Positions 1 to 11,176 of a stretch of DNA of 64,000 nt are shown in pieces. Position 1 is the first letter of the stretch. Every line of letters starts with the position of its first letter. The notes under the pieces were generated by a model. That model made no database searches. It was not told the origin of the DNA and saw nothing but the letters and a program-made list of their open reading frames with translations. Location: positions 11,897,001 through 11,961,000 of the forward strand of contig JAUCBN010000028.1 in the NCBI GenBank assembly GCA_035048815.1, in the 5' to 3' direction. A program made the translations under genes and the position numbers. This DNA comes from Abelmoschus esculentus (Eukaryota > Streptophyta > Magnoliopsida > Malvales > Malvaceae).

Positions 1-960
1 CTCAGAATATAAATACTAGACCACAAGGAGGATTACCAATAATACTGAAGTTGCTAAGGTAATGGGCCAGGAACAATGTAAAGTAATTACTACTAGGAGT
101 GGTCTACAACTTAAGGAAATGTTAGGAAGCTTAGCAGACAAAGTCCCACTAGTAGAATAAGAAGAATCAGAAAAAGAGGGTTTAGATATTGTATTAAATG
201 ATCATGCCACAGAAATCCCAACAGAAGGCACTGCCCCAGGAGAGAACTCAGCAGTACCGCGACAAGCCGCCGAGACAGCAAAAGAACAAGTGGTGCCAGG
301 TAATAAATTCCAACCTAATGAGACCCTGGAAGAGATGCGACCACCACCACCTTTTCCATAAAGGTTGAAAAAGCATAAATAGGACCACCAATTTAAAAAA
401 TGCTTAGATATCTTGAAGCAAGTCCACATCAACTTGCCATTTGTGGAAGCAATTGAACAAATGCCAAACTATGCCAAATTCTTAAAAGATATTATGTCTA
501 AAAGAAAAAGGCTTTGTGAGTTTGAAACAGTGGTTGCAACTAAATGATGCATGGCAATGCTGCACAATCGCATGCATCCTAAATTGAAGGATCCTGGATG
601 CTTTACCATACCTTGTGCGATATGAAACCACTATGAAGGAAAGGCCTTATGCGACCTTGGAGCAAGCACAAACTTGATGCCTAAATCTGTCTTCCAAAAG
701 CTTGGAATAGGAAGGGAAAAACCTACAACAGTGATGCTCCAACTAGCGGATAGATCGTATGTACAACCTAAAGAAAAAATCTAAAACATATTGGTAAGAG
801 TGGATAAATTTATTTTTCCCACTGACTTTCTTGTTCTTGATTGTGAAGCAGATGACAATGCACTGATCATCTTGGGGAAACCTTTCCTAGCCAATAGACG
901 CACGCTCGTAGATATGGAAAAAGGATAGTTGACAATGAGGATTAATGATCAGCAAGTCAA
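1..960 (+). pseudogene. gag C-terminus and aspartic protease region, broken
   Basis: Conceptual translation gives the gag tail with the ITTRSG motif near base 85. It then gives a retroviral-type protease with the active-site word CDLGAS near 650-670 and a later LDCEADDNA...ILGKPFL segment near 840-890, which is conserved in this lineage. Several in-frame stops interrupt it, for example near 158, 360, 545 and 780. The same protein segment, with DLGAN at the active site, occurs on the minus strand at about 39.0-39.3 kb in the second copy. In a live element the product would be the capsid-protease polyprotein. Confidence 0.75.
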
Positions 961-1521
961 ACTCAATGTTTTCCAAATTCTAAAAAGACATGATGATCCA
1001 AAAGAATGCCAGATGTTGTACAATACAGATACAGTTAGTGCAATACCTTGTCTCAGCAACCACTGCCTTGGCAGTAATCTTAACGATACGCCATAGATCT
1101 TCCTCGGAAGTGATAAAGATGACTACTACAGCAAAGCTTTGGACAGTGTTGAAACACTAGAGATTGAGGAAGCTAACTGGACAGCACACCTTTAAGGTAA
1201 GTATTTCGAACCCTTAGATTACCCAAGTAAGAATGAAAAATCTATAAGTAAGGAACTATTGGTTACGGAATTAAAACTCTTACCTAAAAAATTAAAATAT
1301 GCTTATTTGGGAGTCAACCACACAATGCCCGTAATTATTTCTTCTGAGTTGTAGCCAGAACAAGAACAAAGTTTGATATAGATGTTATGACAGCACAAGA
1401 AGGCAATTGGGTGGTAAATTGATGACTTGAAGGGAATAAGTCCAGTAGTGTATATGTATAAAATCCTTTTAGGGGAAGACCATAAGCCACTATTGAAGAC
1501 CAAAGAAGACTTAACCATACC

Positions 1522-2816
1522 ATGAAGGAGGTAGTACGTAAGGAAATAATCAAATGGCTTGATGTAGGAATTATCTACCCTATCTCTGATAGCGCATGGG
1601 TAAGCCCGATACAATGTATACCCAAGAAAGGTGGTATGACTGTCATAACCAACGAGAACAATGAGTTGATCCCAACTAGGACTGTGACCGATTGGAGGGT
1701 TTGTATGGATTACCACAAGTTGAATAAGGCAACAAAGAATGATCACTTCCCATTACCCTTTATTGATGAAATGCTTGATAGACTTGTTGGTAAGCCTTTT
1801 TACTGTTTTCTTGATGGTTATTCAGGCTATAATCAGATTGCTATAGATTCAGAAGACCAAGCAAAAACCACCTTCACCTGTCTGTATGGGACCTATGCAT
1901 TTAGAAGAATGTCGTTTGACCTTTACAATACCCCGACAACTTTTCAAAGATGCATGATGACAATTTTTTCTGACATGATAGAGGACTTCTTGGAGATATT
2001 CATGGATGATTGTTTAGTCTTTGGAGACAGCTTCAATCATTACCTCGACAACTTAGAAAAGGTGTTGCAAAGATGTGAGGAATCCAATTTAGTCCTCAAT
2101 TGGGAAAATGTCACTTTATGGTGAATGAAGGCATAGTATTAGGCCATAAAATATCATCACAAGGAATCGAAGTTGATAAAGACAAGATTAATGTGATAAA
2201 GAATTTGTCTCCACCAATTTCTGTGAAAGGAGTTCGAAGCTTTTTGGACCATGCAAGTTTTTATAGAAGGTTTATTTCTAATTTTTCTAAACCTCTTTGT
2301 AACTTGCTCGAACAAGACATAAAATTCGAATTTAATAAGGAATGCACTAAAGCATTCGAAGCCTTCAAAGAAAAGTTGATCACTGCACCAATTGTAGTCC
2401 CACCAGATTGGTCCATGTCATTTGAATTAATGTGTGACGCAAGTGATCATGTTGCTGGGGCAACACTTGGGCAGAGAAAGAACAACCTGTTCCAATTCAT
2501 CTACTATGCTAGTAAAACACTTAATGATACCCAAATTAATTACACCACGATGGAGAATGAATTATTAGTAGTAGTATTTGCCTTTGACAAATTTCGATCA
2601 TACCTTATCGGAATAAAAGTGACTGTCCACACTGACCATTCGGTAATCAAGTACCTATTCTCAAAGAAGGATGCCAAGCCTGGACTGATTAGATGGATCT
2701 TTCTTTTGCAAGAATTTGATCTTGAAATCAAGGATAGAAGAGGTACAAAAAATCAGGTAGCTGATTATTTCTCCAGACAACTGATTGTTACCAGCAGCTC
2801 TTCGGAGTCTATTTAG
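1522..2816 (+). pseudogene. reverse transcriptase and RNase H, frameshifted
   Basis: The first frame (1522-2124) carries RT motifs: FLDGYSGYNQIAI with the motif A aspartate, then FMDDCLVFG, the YVDD-type catalytic box. A one-base frameshift near 2100 moves the reading into the second frame (2100-2816), which continues with the connection domain ([12 protein letters not shown]) and RNase H. RNase H aspartates are visible in [10 protein letters not shown] and [10 protein letters not shown], and the closing word is QVADYFSRQ. The length fits a complete RT-RNase H pair. No integrase follows, although it should lie directly downstream in this lineage. Confidence 0.9.
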
Positions 2817-3253
2817 TTTTTATGCTGCTTTTATATATCGTTACTTGTTTCATTTTCCTGTCATTAATATAAGTATTGAGGATAATGCTTGTTTCGAGTT
2901 TGGGGGTGTAGATCCACTATCGAGGCAAATTCCCTACCGCGGCCTTGCCATGAAAGGAAGTATTTAAGTGGTTTTTCAATTTTTTTATGTCCACCACCTT
3001 ACTTGAATTATTGTCCATACTTTTGCACTGCTTTTCATCAGTATTTCCTTAGTTTATTCTTTTGAGGCTATAGAAATCTTTCTCCTTACCATGGTTAGGT
3101 CCTGTTTAGAAAGCTTAACTTTAGGATACTTAAGGAAGAAAACTTAGAAGCTTGCTATAAGATTGAACCTAAAAACACTTTTGGGACTTGTTGAATTATA
3201 GGAATTCTTTTAATGAACTTAGGTAATAAAGACTTAGAATTTTGGAAATATGA

Positions 3254-3405
3254 CTAGAGGTGTCTATCATCGGCTCTAGGAATCATTCTTCTTCATGCTA
3301 GAGGTGCCCAAAATTGACTCTAGTGTGCTTAAAAAATGAACAAGTAAAAAGAAGGAAATATTGATGAGAAAACACAATCCTTGAGATGCCCGAAATTGGC
3401 TCAAG
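3254..3405 (+). repeat. three 26-bp inverted-repeat units (possible RNA hairpins)
   Basis: Units lie at 3254-3279, 3298-3323 and 3380-3405. Units 1 and 2 begin CTAGAG and end CTCTAG; unit 3 begins CTTGAG and ends CTCAAG. Each has a 6-bp stem and a 14-base interior containing conserved GTGYC/TGCC and aaattg words. Units of the same length occur in the two other family members. The function is unknown. Confidence 0.75.
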
Positions 3406-3655
3406 AAATTGTTGTTTTAAGAAGAGTACACTAAATCCAAGTCTATTTGTCTTGAACTTAGAGTTTGTCTAAGAAAGCCTTTAATCAAACTTGTCCACAA
3501 AAACGTACACACTCACAAAATCTTATAGTTTGTTTCTAGGTAAACCCTTGGGTAACCGAAAGGTTAAGGCTTAAGAATAGGCATAGTTATGGTGAGGAGA
3601 ATAAATAAAAACATAAGACCAAGAGAGAGTAAGGTTTGGCAAATTGATGGTTTGC

Positions 3656-3675
3656 ATTGCTTGAGGACAAGCAAT
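3656..3675 (+). repeat. perfect stem-loop next to the polypurine tract
   Basis: ATTGCTTG (3656-3663) is followed by AGGA and then its exact reverse complement CAAGCAAT (3668-3675), ending 18 bases before the LTR. The same perfect stem is at 62795-62814 on the other strand, and a slightly decayed version is near 35927-35946. It may take part in plus-strand priming or RNA folding; that is inference. Confidence 0.7.
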
Positions 3676-3693
3676 AGTTCGAGTTTGAGGGTA

Positions 3694-5025
3694 TGATAAG
3701 TGCTCAACCTAATATCACTTTTTATATATTTCAAGGACAATAATTACTAAATACCAACTGGGACTAATGCATGTGCTTAATGTGAGATATTTAGATATTC
3801 TGCTTTTGTAACATATAAAGATGATATTTATAGAAAATGCAAGCTTTACTGCACTTTTGTGTTTTTACAAGAATATCTATTGTCGCGGCAGTAATTGAGG
3901 CCGAGGTAGCACCTGTAGGGCAAGTATTGATATTATAGGCGAGCTGACGAGCAAAATGAGCTGGACATTTTTGGACAAACAACACAAGGATCGGAGCTGG
4001 GTAGCACATGGAAAGCCCAAGTCAAAGGCAACGTGGGAAAAGAATCCTAGTGGGAATAAACTTGGAAATAAAACAAATATTTTATTTATGTACTTGACTT
4101 GTGTCCTACTCCAAGTTGTATTCCTACTTAGGAAAGATTTACCCTAAGCCAAGACTATATAAGCCATAGCCGTCCAAGGAGAAGAAGAAGAGAGAAGCAT
4201 ACAACATAGACTAGAGAGTCGACTTCATCTTAGATTTTAAAGTTTTCTTTACTTTTCATTATGTTCTAATTTTCTTTTGGCTTAGGTGAAAGTTATAGAG
4301 TATTAGTGAGAAGATATTGAACTTTGTTTCTTGTTTCAATGCAATAAAATATCAAGGTTTGGTTATTCTTTGCCATTCTTTATTCTTGCATTCAAACTCG
4401 GGAGAGAAGTTTGTGAGTAATTCATTTATCTAATATCGGGAGATTTAGATTCATGAAAAGAATAAGTACGGTATTTTAATCGGGAAATACTAACTCGGCC
4501 TAGGGATAGTTAGAGTTTCAGCGGCTAAAAGAAGTGTGGATTGGTTGATGATTATAATTGATTCACGTCGGAAGGTATCATCAAGGACTGATTATCAACA
4601 GTACTTCAACTTAGGGATAAGTGGAGTCATCAAATGATACTTTACCGAACTTTGGTAAAGTCTACCCAAGAGCAAGGGATTACCGCGGCGAATGAGCATC
4701 ATCATTATCGAGGCAGTAATCTGCAGTATCGTCGAGGCAGTGTGATTGTATTGGATAGAAACAAGTTGATCGAATCTACTAAACAATACAACTGAATCCT
4801 GATCACTTTCTTTATCTGATTATTTTATTATTTAGTTTTCTTTATTTAGTTTACTCAAACCCAAATTATCTGTGTTCTTTATTTTATTTCTTTTATAGAG
4901 CAAGAAGACGAAGGAAGGCATATTAAGTAGATCAATCTATATGGAGATGATATCTGATAATACTTATCACTTTTATTACTTGCGACGTGTTCACTTGCAC
5001 AATTTGCGCACTTTTACATGCAACA
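3694..5025 (+). repeat. 3' LTR of the Athila/Tat-type element
   Basis: It begins TGATAAGTGCTCAAC directly after the polypurine tract. It matches, in reverse, the LTRs at 34595-35906, 45248-46553 and 61967-62775. The outer end is set at CA 5025 by alignment with those copies; CA at 5018 is the alternative. It contains the family's GC-rich words such as TCGCGGCAGTA near 3884 and TCGAGGCAGT near 4710 and 4733, and a TATA box. The target duplication cannot be tested because the 5' LTR is outside the window. Confidence 0.85.
4156..4163 (+). promoter_or_regulatory. TATA box of the LTR promoter
   Basis: TATATAAG lies 462 bases from the LTR start. The same octamer is 461-462 bases from the LTR start in the three other LTRs of this family, so it is very probably the core promoter for the genomic RNA. 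Confidence 0.7.
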
Positions 5026-6449
5026 TTGTACTAACCCTCTATTGATGAGCTCTCTTGGGACTGATTGATGGAGGTTCCTATGAACTTCTTAACCTTACTC
5101 CTACAAACGTATAGCAGCTATGGTGTACATTTACTCGACAGAGGTTTCGTAAGTGTTCCCGCTCTCTCGAGTCATAGGAACCTGACAAACTAAAAAGCCA
5201 CGACATCTTCTCTCGGTCTCAGCAGTGAAACTAGCCTATCGACAAAGTACACTCCTTTTAATCGTTGAAACCCTCACTTAAGTCTCTCTCGATCACCTAA
5301 GATCATATTAGGCTCTGGTTACTATCCGAAGCCCATTGCTCACATATATCCTCATTTATCTCCTCTCGGATGATCTAAGGATATATATCTAGGTTTCTCT
5401 CGAACACCTAACATGCACCTAAACACGGGACACTCTCATATCTCTTACAATTCTTAAATGATTAACAACTATGAGCAAAACAAATACACAAATACATAGA
5501 AGGTTATATATTAATAAAATGCAAAAGTTAATCATTCAAAGTAGCAACCACCTAAATAAAGCAACACATGGTGGTGCGAAAGTAAAAGAAAGTATCATCC
5601 ACATACATCTTTAAACATTCACCATCATCCTCTTAAAAATATGAAAAATAAAGTAAAGGAAGGAGGATAGAAGACACCCTCGTTTGTGTAGACCGCTGGC
5701 TCTTCAACCACCATGGGACGCCTTAGCGTGCTAGCCCCTCTCGGGTGCCTAGCATGCCACTCCCTTCGAGCTCTATCAATGGAGTACACTTCGGACAAAG
5801 TTTGGAGGAGAAAGGTGAAAGCTTTCCTCTAACGCAAACCTCTTCAAAGGTACCTCTTTTTTGTGTTCTTGCTCCCAAAAGGGCCTCAAAGGTCTGTTTT
5901 TTATGTTGTAGGTCACCATGCCTTAAAAAGGGGTGAAAAAACCTAAAGGTTAGTGAAAATTCCTTTTCTGCCCCCATTCACGTGATGACATTTTTATAGT
6001 GGTGACAGTGATCCCCTACTGAGGTGGCTTGTGGTCCCTTATTGTGATGGCTATGGCCAGGCTATAATGGCACTAGCTAATACTTTTTTCAAAATATCTT
6101 CTTGTCGTTTAGCTCAGCATAGGAGTCCTCTAGATTTGCCACGATATTTTCTCATCGTTATCCTTCTACAAATGCCACGAAAAATATCCTCAACTTCCAT
6201 TTTTGCTTTACCTGCACAACACAACCCAAAACCACAACCTTTCCCTTGAAATAGCATCCGTTGCCACTTAAAAATACCAAGGTATAACTAGGAAACTACA
6301 TGCAATGATATGAACCTAAATGCAACTAAATGAGTCCAAATGAACTTAAGAACACTCAATAACTTAAGTAAAAATATCTGAAATATAACCTTTTTGCGGA
6401 GTTATCAGTAATATTTAGATGAAACTTTTGGAAAAATTTAGATTGCCGC
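5026..6449. other. unassigned non-coding stretch
   Basis: There is no recognisable gene. Short frames such as 5745-5936 (+) and 5723-5977 (-) overlap each other and resemble nothing I know. The stretch contains repeated tctctcgg words near 5215-5400. It lies between two retrotransposons and may be an unidentified repeat fragment. Confidence 0.5.
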
Positions 6450-6924
6450 TGTAACCCCCTTAGCCTGGCCTAGACAGAACCAACACTAATGGGTTACACG
6501 GGGAATATCAAACCAAAACCGCGAAGGTTCGATTTGATAAACAACCCTAAACCCGTTATATTTTTTTATTTTATCTTACCTAGATGCACAATTTTATTAC
6601 TACATGTCAAGGTCTCATACAAGGCTTTAACGGAAACAAACCAAATATAAACAAACATCCGATTATCCTTTACGGTAAATTTCACGTTAAACGGATCATT
6701 CTAACATCATCAATTGCTTGTTTCTTTAATTTAGGGACCAAAATGTAAATCATCCAAATTATAAGGACTTCATCCAAAATAGGTTAACCATCTTGAAATT
6801 AAATCAACATTATGCATGCATACCAAATTTTAGCTCAAAATAACATCTGTAAGTACCTTAATCGAACAAAGGAAGATATTCGGTACTAAAGTATAATTTC
6901 CGGCAACTATCAATTTCTGGTGGT

Positions 6925-7065
6925 CAAAGGTTTCGAAACTTTTTGAAAAAGGTTTCGAATGAAACTTTTCGCGTCCAGTAGCTTCCCAGAATTGAATTTG
7001 CCTGCAAGGTTTCGAAAGTATTTGGCAAAGGTTTCGGAACCTTCCCAAAGGTTTCGAAACTTTGG
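6925..7065. repeat. cluster of GGTTTCGAAAC palindromic words
   Basis: About five copies of AAGGTTTCGAAAC or close variants lie within 140 bp. The other LTR carries the same cluster at 15255-15410, including a perfect 12-bp palindrome at 15333-15344. In LTR sense the cluster lies about 470-620 bp from the LTR 3' end. Confidence 0.8.
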
Positions 7066-7784
7066 GTCTGGAACCAAAAGTTCCGTCACACTAAGTGAAC
7101 ACTAACAATTCAATACACAACCATTAATCACTTCTATCTATATGCACAATTCCTACGCATAATTAACAACTTATAACACATGATTAACAACGTTACGGAC
7201 ATCAATCAAACTATAGGCATGCTTCCTAGAAGATGATTAAAGACATAACAATCATGCAAGTTCATGCTTCAACAATCCAAGCAATACCATAGTTCAACAA
7301 TTAACAATCAAGAAACAAAGGTTTTATGACAACATAAACCAAAGTCTAAGTACACACTCCTCACATAGGTTGGGTTACACATTGCCTTGCCCTAATTTAT
7401 TTTCCAAAAGCATACCAATTTATAGAAATCCTTCCCCTTGGTTTCCTTGCCTCGAACGAAGCCCAAGTTCCTTTATTTTTCTGCAAGGATGAAAGGATAG
7501 CTTAAGCAAACATGCTTAGTGAGGTAGCTCTACAAAAAGTCATCAATGCATAAAACATAAATCATTCTTAATGTCATGTTTGCATCCTTTATGCTTAATT
7601 AAAAAAAAGTAAAACCAAATCATGCTCATCAACATTGTCAAATCATTTTATGCATCATGCACAAGAATACCATTTCACTTCATGTATGCATATTGGCTTG
7701 CTAGTGATCACCTAATGTGAACTCTTAGTTCACCGAATACACAGATCCTTTTCTCATAATTGGAGACTCTTGGTCTCAACATGC

Positions 7785-7970
7785 ATCGGTCGGACACTTA
7801 ATCACCCTTGTATACATGTTACCCCCACTACGCACGATCGGACACAAAGTCACCCTTGTTTACGTATGGGTCAACTATATGCACGGTCGGACACAAAGTC
7901 ACCCTTGTTTACATATAGGCAAGCTCTACACGCACGGTCAGACACAAAGTCACCCTTGTTTACGTGTAGG
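7785..7970. repeat. about 50-bp tandem repeat, four copies, inside the LTR
   Basis: The word cggacacaaagtcacccttg recurs with gacac at about 7792, 7840, 7890 and 7940, a period of 48-50 bp. The first copy is the most diverged. The partner LTR has the same array at 16126-16316, so it predates this insertion. Confidence 0.85.
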
Positions 7971-9707
7971 CAACATCATTACTCTCTTTATTTTATAGTG
8001 CACTCAATCCTAATGACATGTCATTCGTATTCGGGTCTAAAGTTAGTGTCACTAAGCCAATATCAAGATCAATCATGCATGTTAACTTGCTGCTCATAGT
8101 GTATTCATATATTGTTCATCATGTGAACCTTAAATCATGCTCAACGGTTTCATCATTATAGGAAAAATAACCTCATCATATTCCAATATATTTTCATGCT
8201 TCCATAAGCCATAAATGCCTTTATAAATCATGCAATTTTTTAGCAATTAACACATGCATGCATCATGTCAAAACCATTGTTATACATCTCCAGAATCTCA
8301 ATAAATCATCATTATCAAAGTCGTGTCCGAAATTGTCTATACATAAGAAATTGCATCAAAATCATTTAATCCACTTACTCTTGAACTATGGAAAGTTTTC
8401 ACACTATCCATAGTCCCCAAAACAGAACCGAACTAATGTGATTCACTTTTAGTCAGAAATCACTCACCAACAAGCGAAACGAGCTTTCACCGATATCCGA
8501 TGATCGCGCCAACACACCAGCACTCAAGCACCTTCTCGTACCTCTTCTACAACATCAGAGCATTCTCACATCAAAGTATGCTCAAACCAGCAGCCATATC
8601 CGATCACCATAAAACTACCGAAAATTTAGCTGAAAAGACCGTAAACTAAGCCGAAACGCAACCGAACAACATCAGCCCAAAACCTAATGAATCTAACATC
8701 TAATCCACTTCAATTATGAACCAAAAACACATCCAAACCATCCTTATATCTCCAGCAACATCTAAGCACCTAAAACAGCCCCTAAAACAACCGAAAAACA
8801 CCTTAAAACAACACCGATTGCATTATTCCGGGATTAAATTAATGTGTTATCAAATGAAGACTCAATTAATCATTTAATTAACATAAAAACAATTGAATCC
8901 ATCTAATTTCAGCATTGAATGAGATCCAAAAAGATTTCACGAAAACATTCACAAAATCACTAGATCTAACATTAAAAACATAGAATTAAGTTTTATTCAA
9001 AGATTAGCAAGCTAATACTTGGGAATTTCAATAAAGAACCTTAGAAAAGAGTTAAAAATTCAGAAAATTTACCTTTAAGATCTATTCACCAAAAAGATGC
9101 AATTTTCTCTTCTTGATTCCTTGAAATTTGGTGTTGATTTGATAAAATTGATGGTTAGGTTTTGTAAGGAATAGAAAGATGATTTAAATGATGTAATCTT
9201 TATGGAAAAAGATGCAAAAATAAGCAAGGAATTGAAGAAAAGAGATGAAGGAAAATGAAGAGAAAATGAGAGAAAAAGATGAGAGAAAAAAATAGTTTTG
9301 AGAGAAAATGATTAAAATCTTTAATTAAAGTAATTAAAAATGCATTTTGGTGGATAAATCATTATTAAAAATAAAAAATGGGTTTATGACCCTCTAAGGA
9401 TTCTAAGTTTAGCTTGTTTTTCAATTTAGTCACTAAAACTTCAAATTTTTGAAAATCACAAAATAAGTCCTCAAATTTTCCAAAAATTACAAATTGGTCA
9501 CTTATGCATAATTAAGCATAATTAAAAATCAATATAAAGTCCAAATTACTTTCTTTTAATTTTGAAACATATTTTTAATATTTTTAAACCATACTCCAAA
9601 ATTATTATTTTCCTTAATTAAAAATATTCCTATTTTATATTTTCCCGGAATAATGAACCGGAGAACCCGATTCGACTTAAATCGGATTCTCCTAACTAAA
9701 GTCTAAA

Positions 9708-11161
9708 CTAATAACCCCAAAAACGGGATGTTATAACTCTCCCCCTCTTAAGAAAATTTCGTCCTCGAAATTTACCTGAAATAAACAAGTGAGGAAACTG
9801 CTCCTCCATGCTTTTCCTTGTCTCCCAAGTTGCTTCTTCCACACCTCGGTATCTCCAAAGCACTTTAACCAAATCTATGGTCTTCCCTCGAAGAACCTTT
9901 GTATCCATATCCAAAATCCTCACTGGTTCCTCCTCGTAACTCATATCCTCCCTTAACTCAATCTCCTCAATCGGCACAACATGAGAAGGATCCGATCTAT
10001 ATCTACGAAGCATTGATACATGGAAAACATCATGCATCCTGCTCAACTCCTTTGGCAACCTCAATTTATAAGCAACAGGACCAACACGCTCCAACACCTC
10101 ATATGACCCAATAAAACGAGGACCCAACTTACCTTTATGTCCAAACCTCATCACCTTCTTCCACGGAGAAACCTTAAGAAACACTTTATCTCCAACAGTA
10201 TACTCTATCTCTCTACGCTTCAAATCGGCATAAGACTTCTGCCTATCCGAAGCTTCCTTAAGCTTAGTACATATAAACTTAACTTTCTCATCCGTATCCT
10301 TAAATACTTGAGGCAAAGAAACATACTTCTGTCCCACTTCCTTCCAACACAAAGGTGTACGACACTTACGCCCATATAACGCCTCAAACGGTGTCATCTG
10401 TATACTTGTCTGAAAACTATTATTATAAGCAAACTCCACCAACGACAATTGCTTCTCCCAAGAACCTTGAAACTCAATGACACAACACCTCAACATATCT
10501 TCTAAAGTCTGAATAACACGCTCAGACCGACCATCCGTTTGCGGATGATAAGCTGTACTAAAGCTAAGCCTCGTACCCAAACTGTCTGCAAACTCCTCCA
10601 AAACTTAGATGTAAACCGCGGATCTCTATCTGATATGATCGACTTAGGCACACCATGTAATCTTACCACCTCAGAAACATACAAATCTGTTAACTTATCC
10701 ATGAAGTATGCCGTATGCACAGCAAGAAAATGTGCACACTTCGTAAATCTATCAACAATCACCCATATAGAATCCTTTTTGGATGGTGTTAATGGTAACC
10801 CTGTCACAAAATCCATGGTAATTCTCTCTCATTTCCATTCCGGGACTTGAACCGGCTGCAACAACCCTGCATGAAACTGGTGCTCAGCTTTCACCCGCTG
10901 GCACACCATACAACGAGATACAAACTCCGTCACATCTCTCTTTAAACCAACCCAAAAGTATGCACTTTTGAGATCTCTATACATCTTCACACTACCCGGA
11001 GGCATAGCAAACGGGCTAGTATGAGCTTCCACCAAGATAGCTTGCCTCAACTCCTGATCATCCGGCACCACAATACGACCTCTAAAACACAACACCCCAT
11101 CATCATCAAAATGGTACTCAGTCGGTCTATCCTCAGCAATATCCTCCACAAAAGGTACCAA
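9708..11161 (-). pseudogene. integrase and chromodomain, two stops/frameshifts
   Basis: Three frames make up the domain. 11161-10829 holds the zinc-binding region (EAHTSPFAMPPG...SRCMVCQ); the usual second His before PG is Pro. A TGA at 10829-10831 sits where a Trp codon is expected. 10816-10502 holds the catalytic core with [12 protein letters not shown] and [12 protein letters not shown], two of the DDE acids. A frameshift near 10590 leads into 10601-9708, with the [13 protein letters not shown] segment (third acid), the GPF-like C-terminal region and a chromodomain (LVKVLWRYRGVEEATWE). In a live element integrase inserts the cDNA and the chromodomain can bind modified histones. The last frame reads through the polypurine tract and stops 28 bases inside the LTR. 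Confidence 0.92.
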
Positions 11162-11176
11162 AGTCTCATCCTCTAG

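Larger units (their letters stand above)
2817..3693 (+). other. 3' non-coding module bounded by two polypurine-tract-like motifs
   Basis: This stretch has no convincing ORF. It opens with a purine-rich motif near 2876-2914 (gaggataatgc, then gagtttgggggtg). It ends with a related motif (gaggacaagc, then gagtttgaggg) directly before the LTR start at 3694; this second one is in the position of the plus-strand primer. Between them are three 26-bp inverted-repeat units (3254-3279, 3298-3323, 3380-3405). The same arrangement recurs in the copies at 35907-36720 and 62776-63600, so the module is conserved in the family. Confidence 0.7.
1..5025 (+). mobile_element. Athila/Tat-type Ty3/gypsy element, 3' part, internally deleted
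   Basis: The order on the plus strand is gag C-terminus (with an ITTRSG motif typical of the Athila/Tat lineage), aspartic protease, reverse transcriptase, RNase H, a non-coding 3' module, a polypurine tract and the 3' LTR. The 5' LTR and most of gag lie outside the window. No integrase and no extra 3' ORF are present: the sequence passes from RNase H directly into the 3' module, which in the sister copy at 34.6-41.5 kb follows the extra ORF. Coding parts carry many stops and at least one frameshift, so the copy is dead. The lineage call rests on protein motifs I recognise and was not checked by a search. Confidence 0.85.
6450..9735 (-). repeat. 3' LTR of the chromovirus, 3286 bp
   Basis: Read on the plus strand it runs from TGTAACCCCCTTAGCC to CGGGATGTTATA. 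It aligns almost end to end with 14558-18088. It lacks about 0.25 kb present in the other LTR near 14760-14995. It contains a tandem array near 7785-7970 and a cluster of TTTCGAAA palindromes near 6925-7065. Confidence 0.92.

Noticed and set aside
1303..1746. 147-codon minus-strand frame over the RT start
   Set aside because: It is antisense to recognisable reverse transcriptase on the plus strand.
7785..7970. possible CRISPR-like repeat-spacer array
   Set aside because: The units are an ordinary tandem repeat in a plant LTR; the intervening sequence is also repeated and no cas gene exists.
7770..8099. 109-codon frame with repeating peptide (also at 16115-16444)
   Set aside because: The peptide repeat is a by-product of the 50-bp tandem DNA repeat inside the LTR. 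It occurs in both LTRs and in more than one frame.
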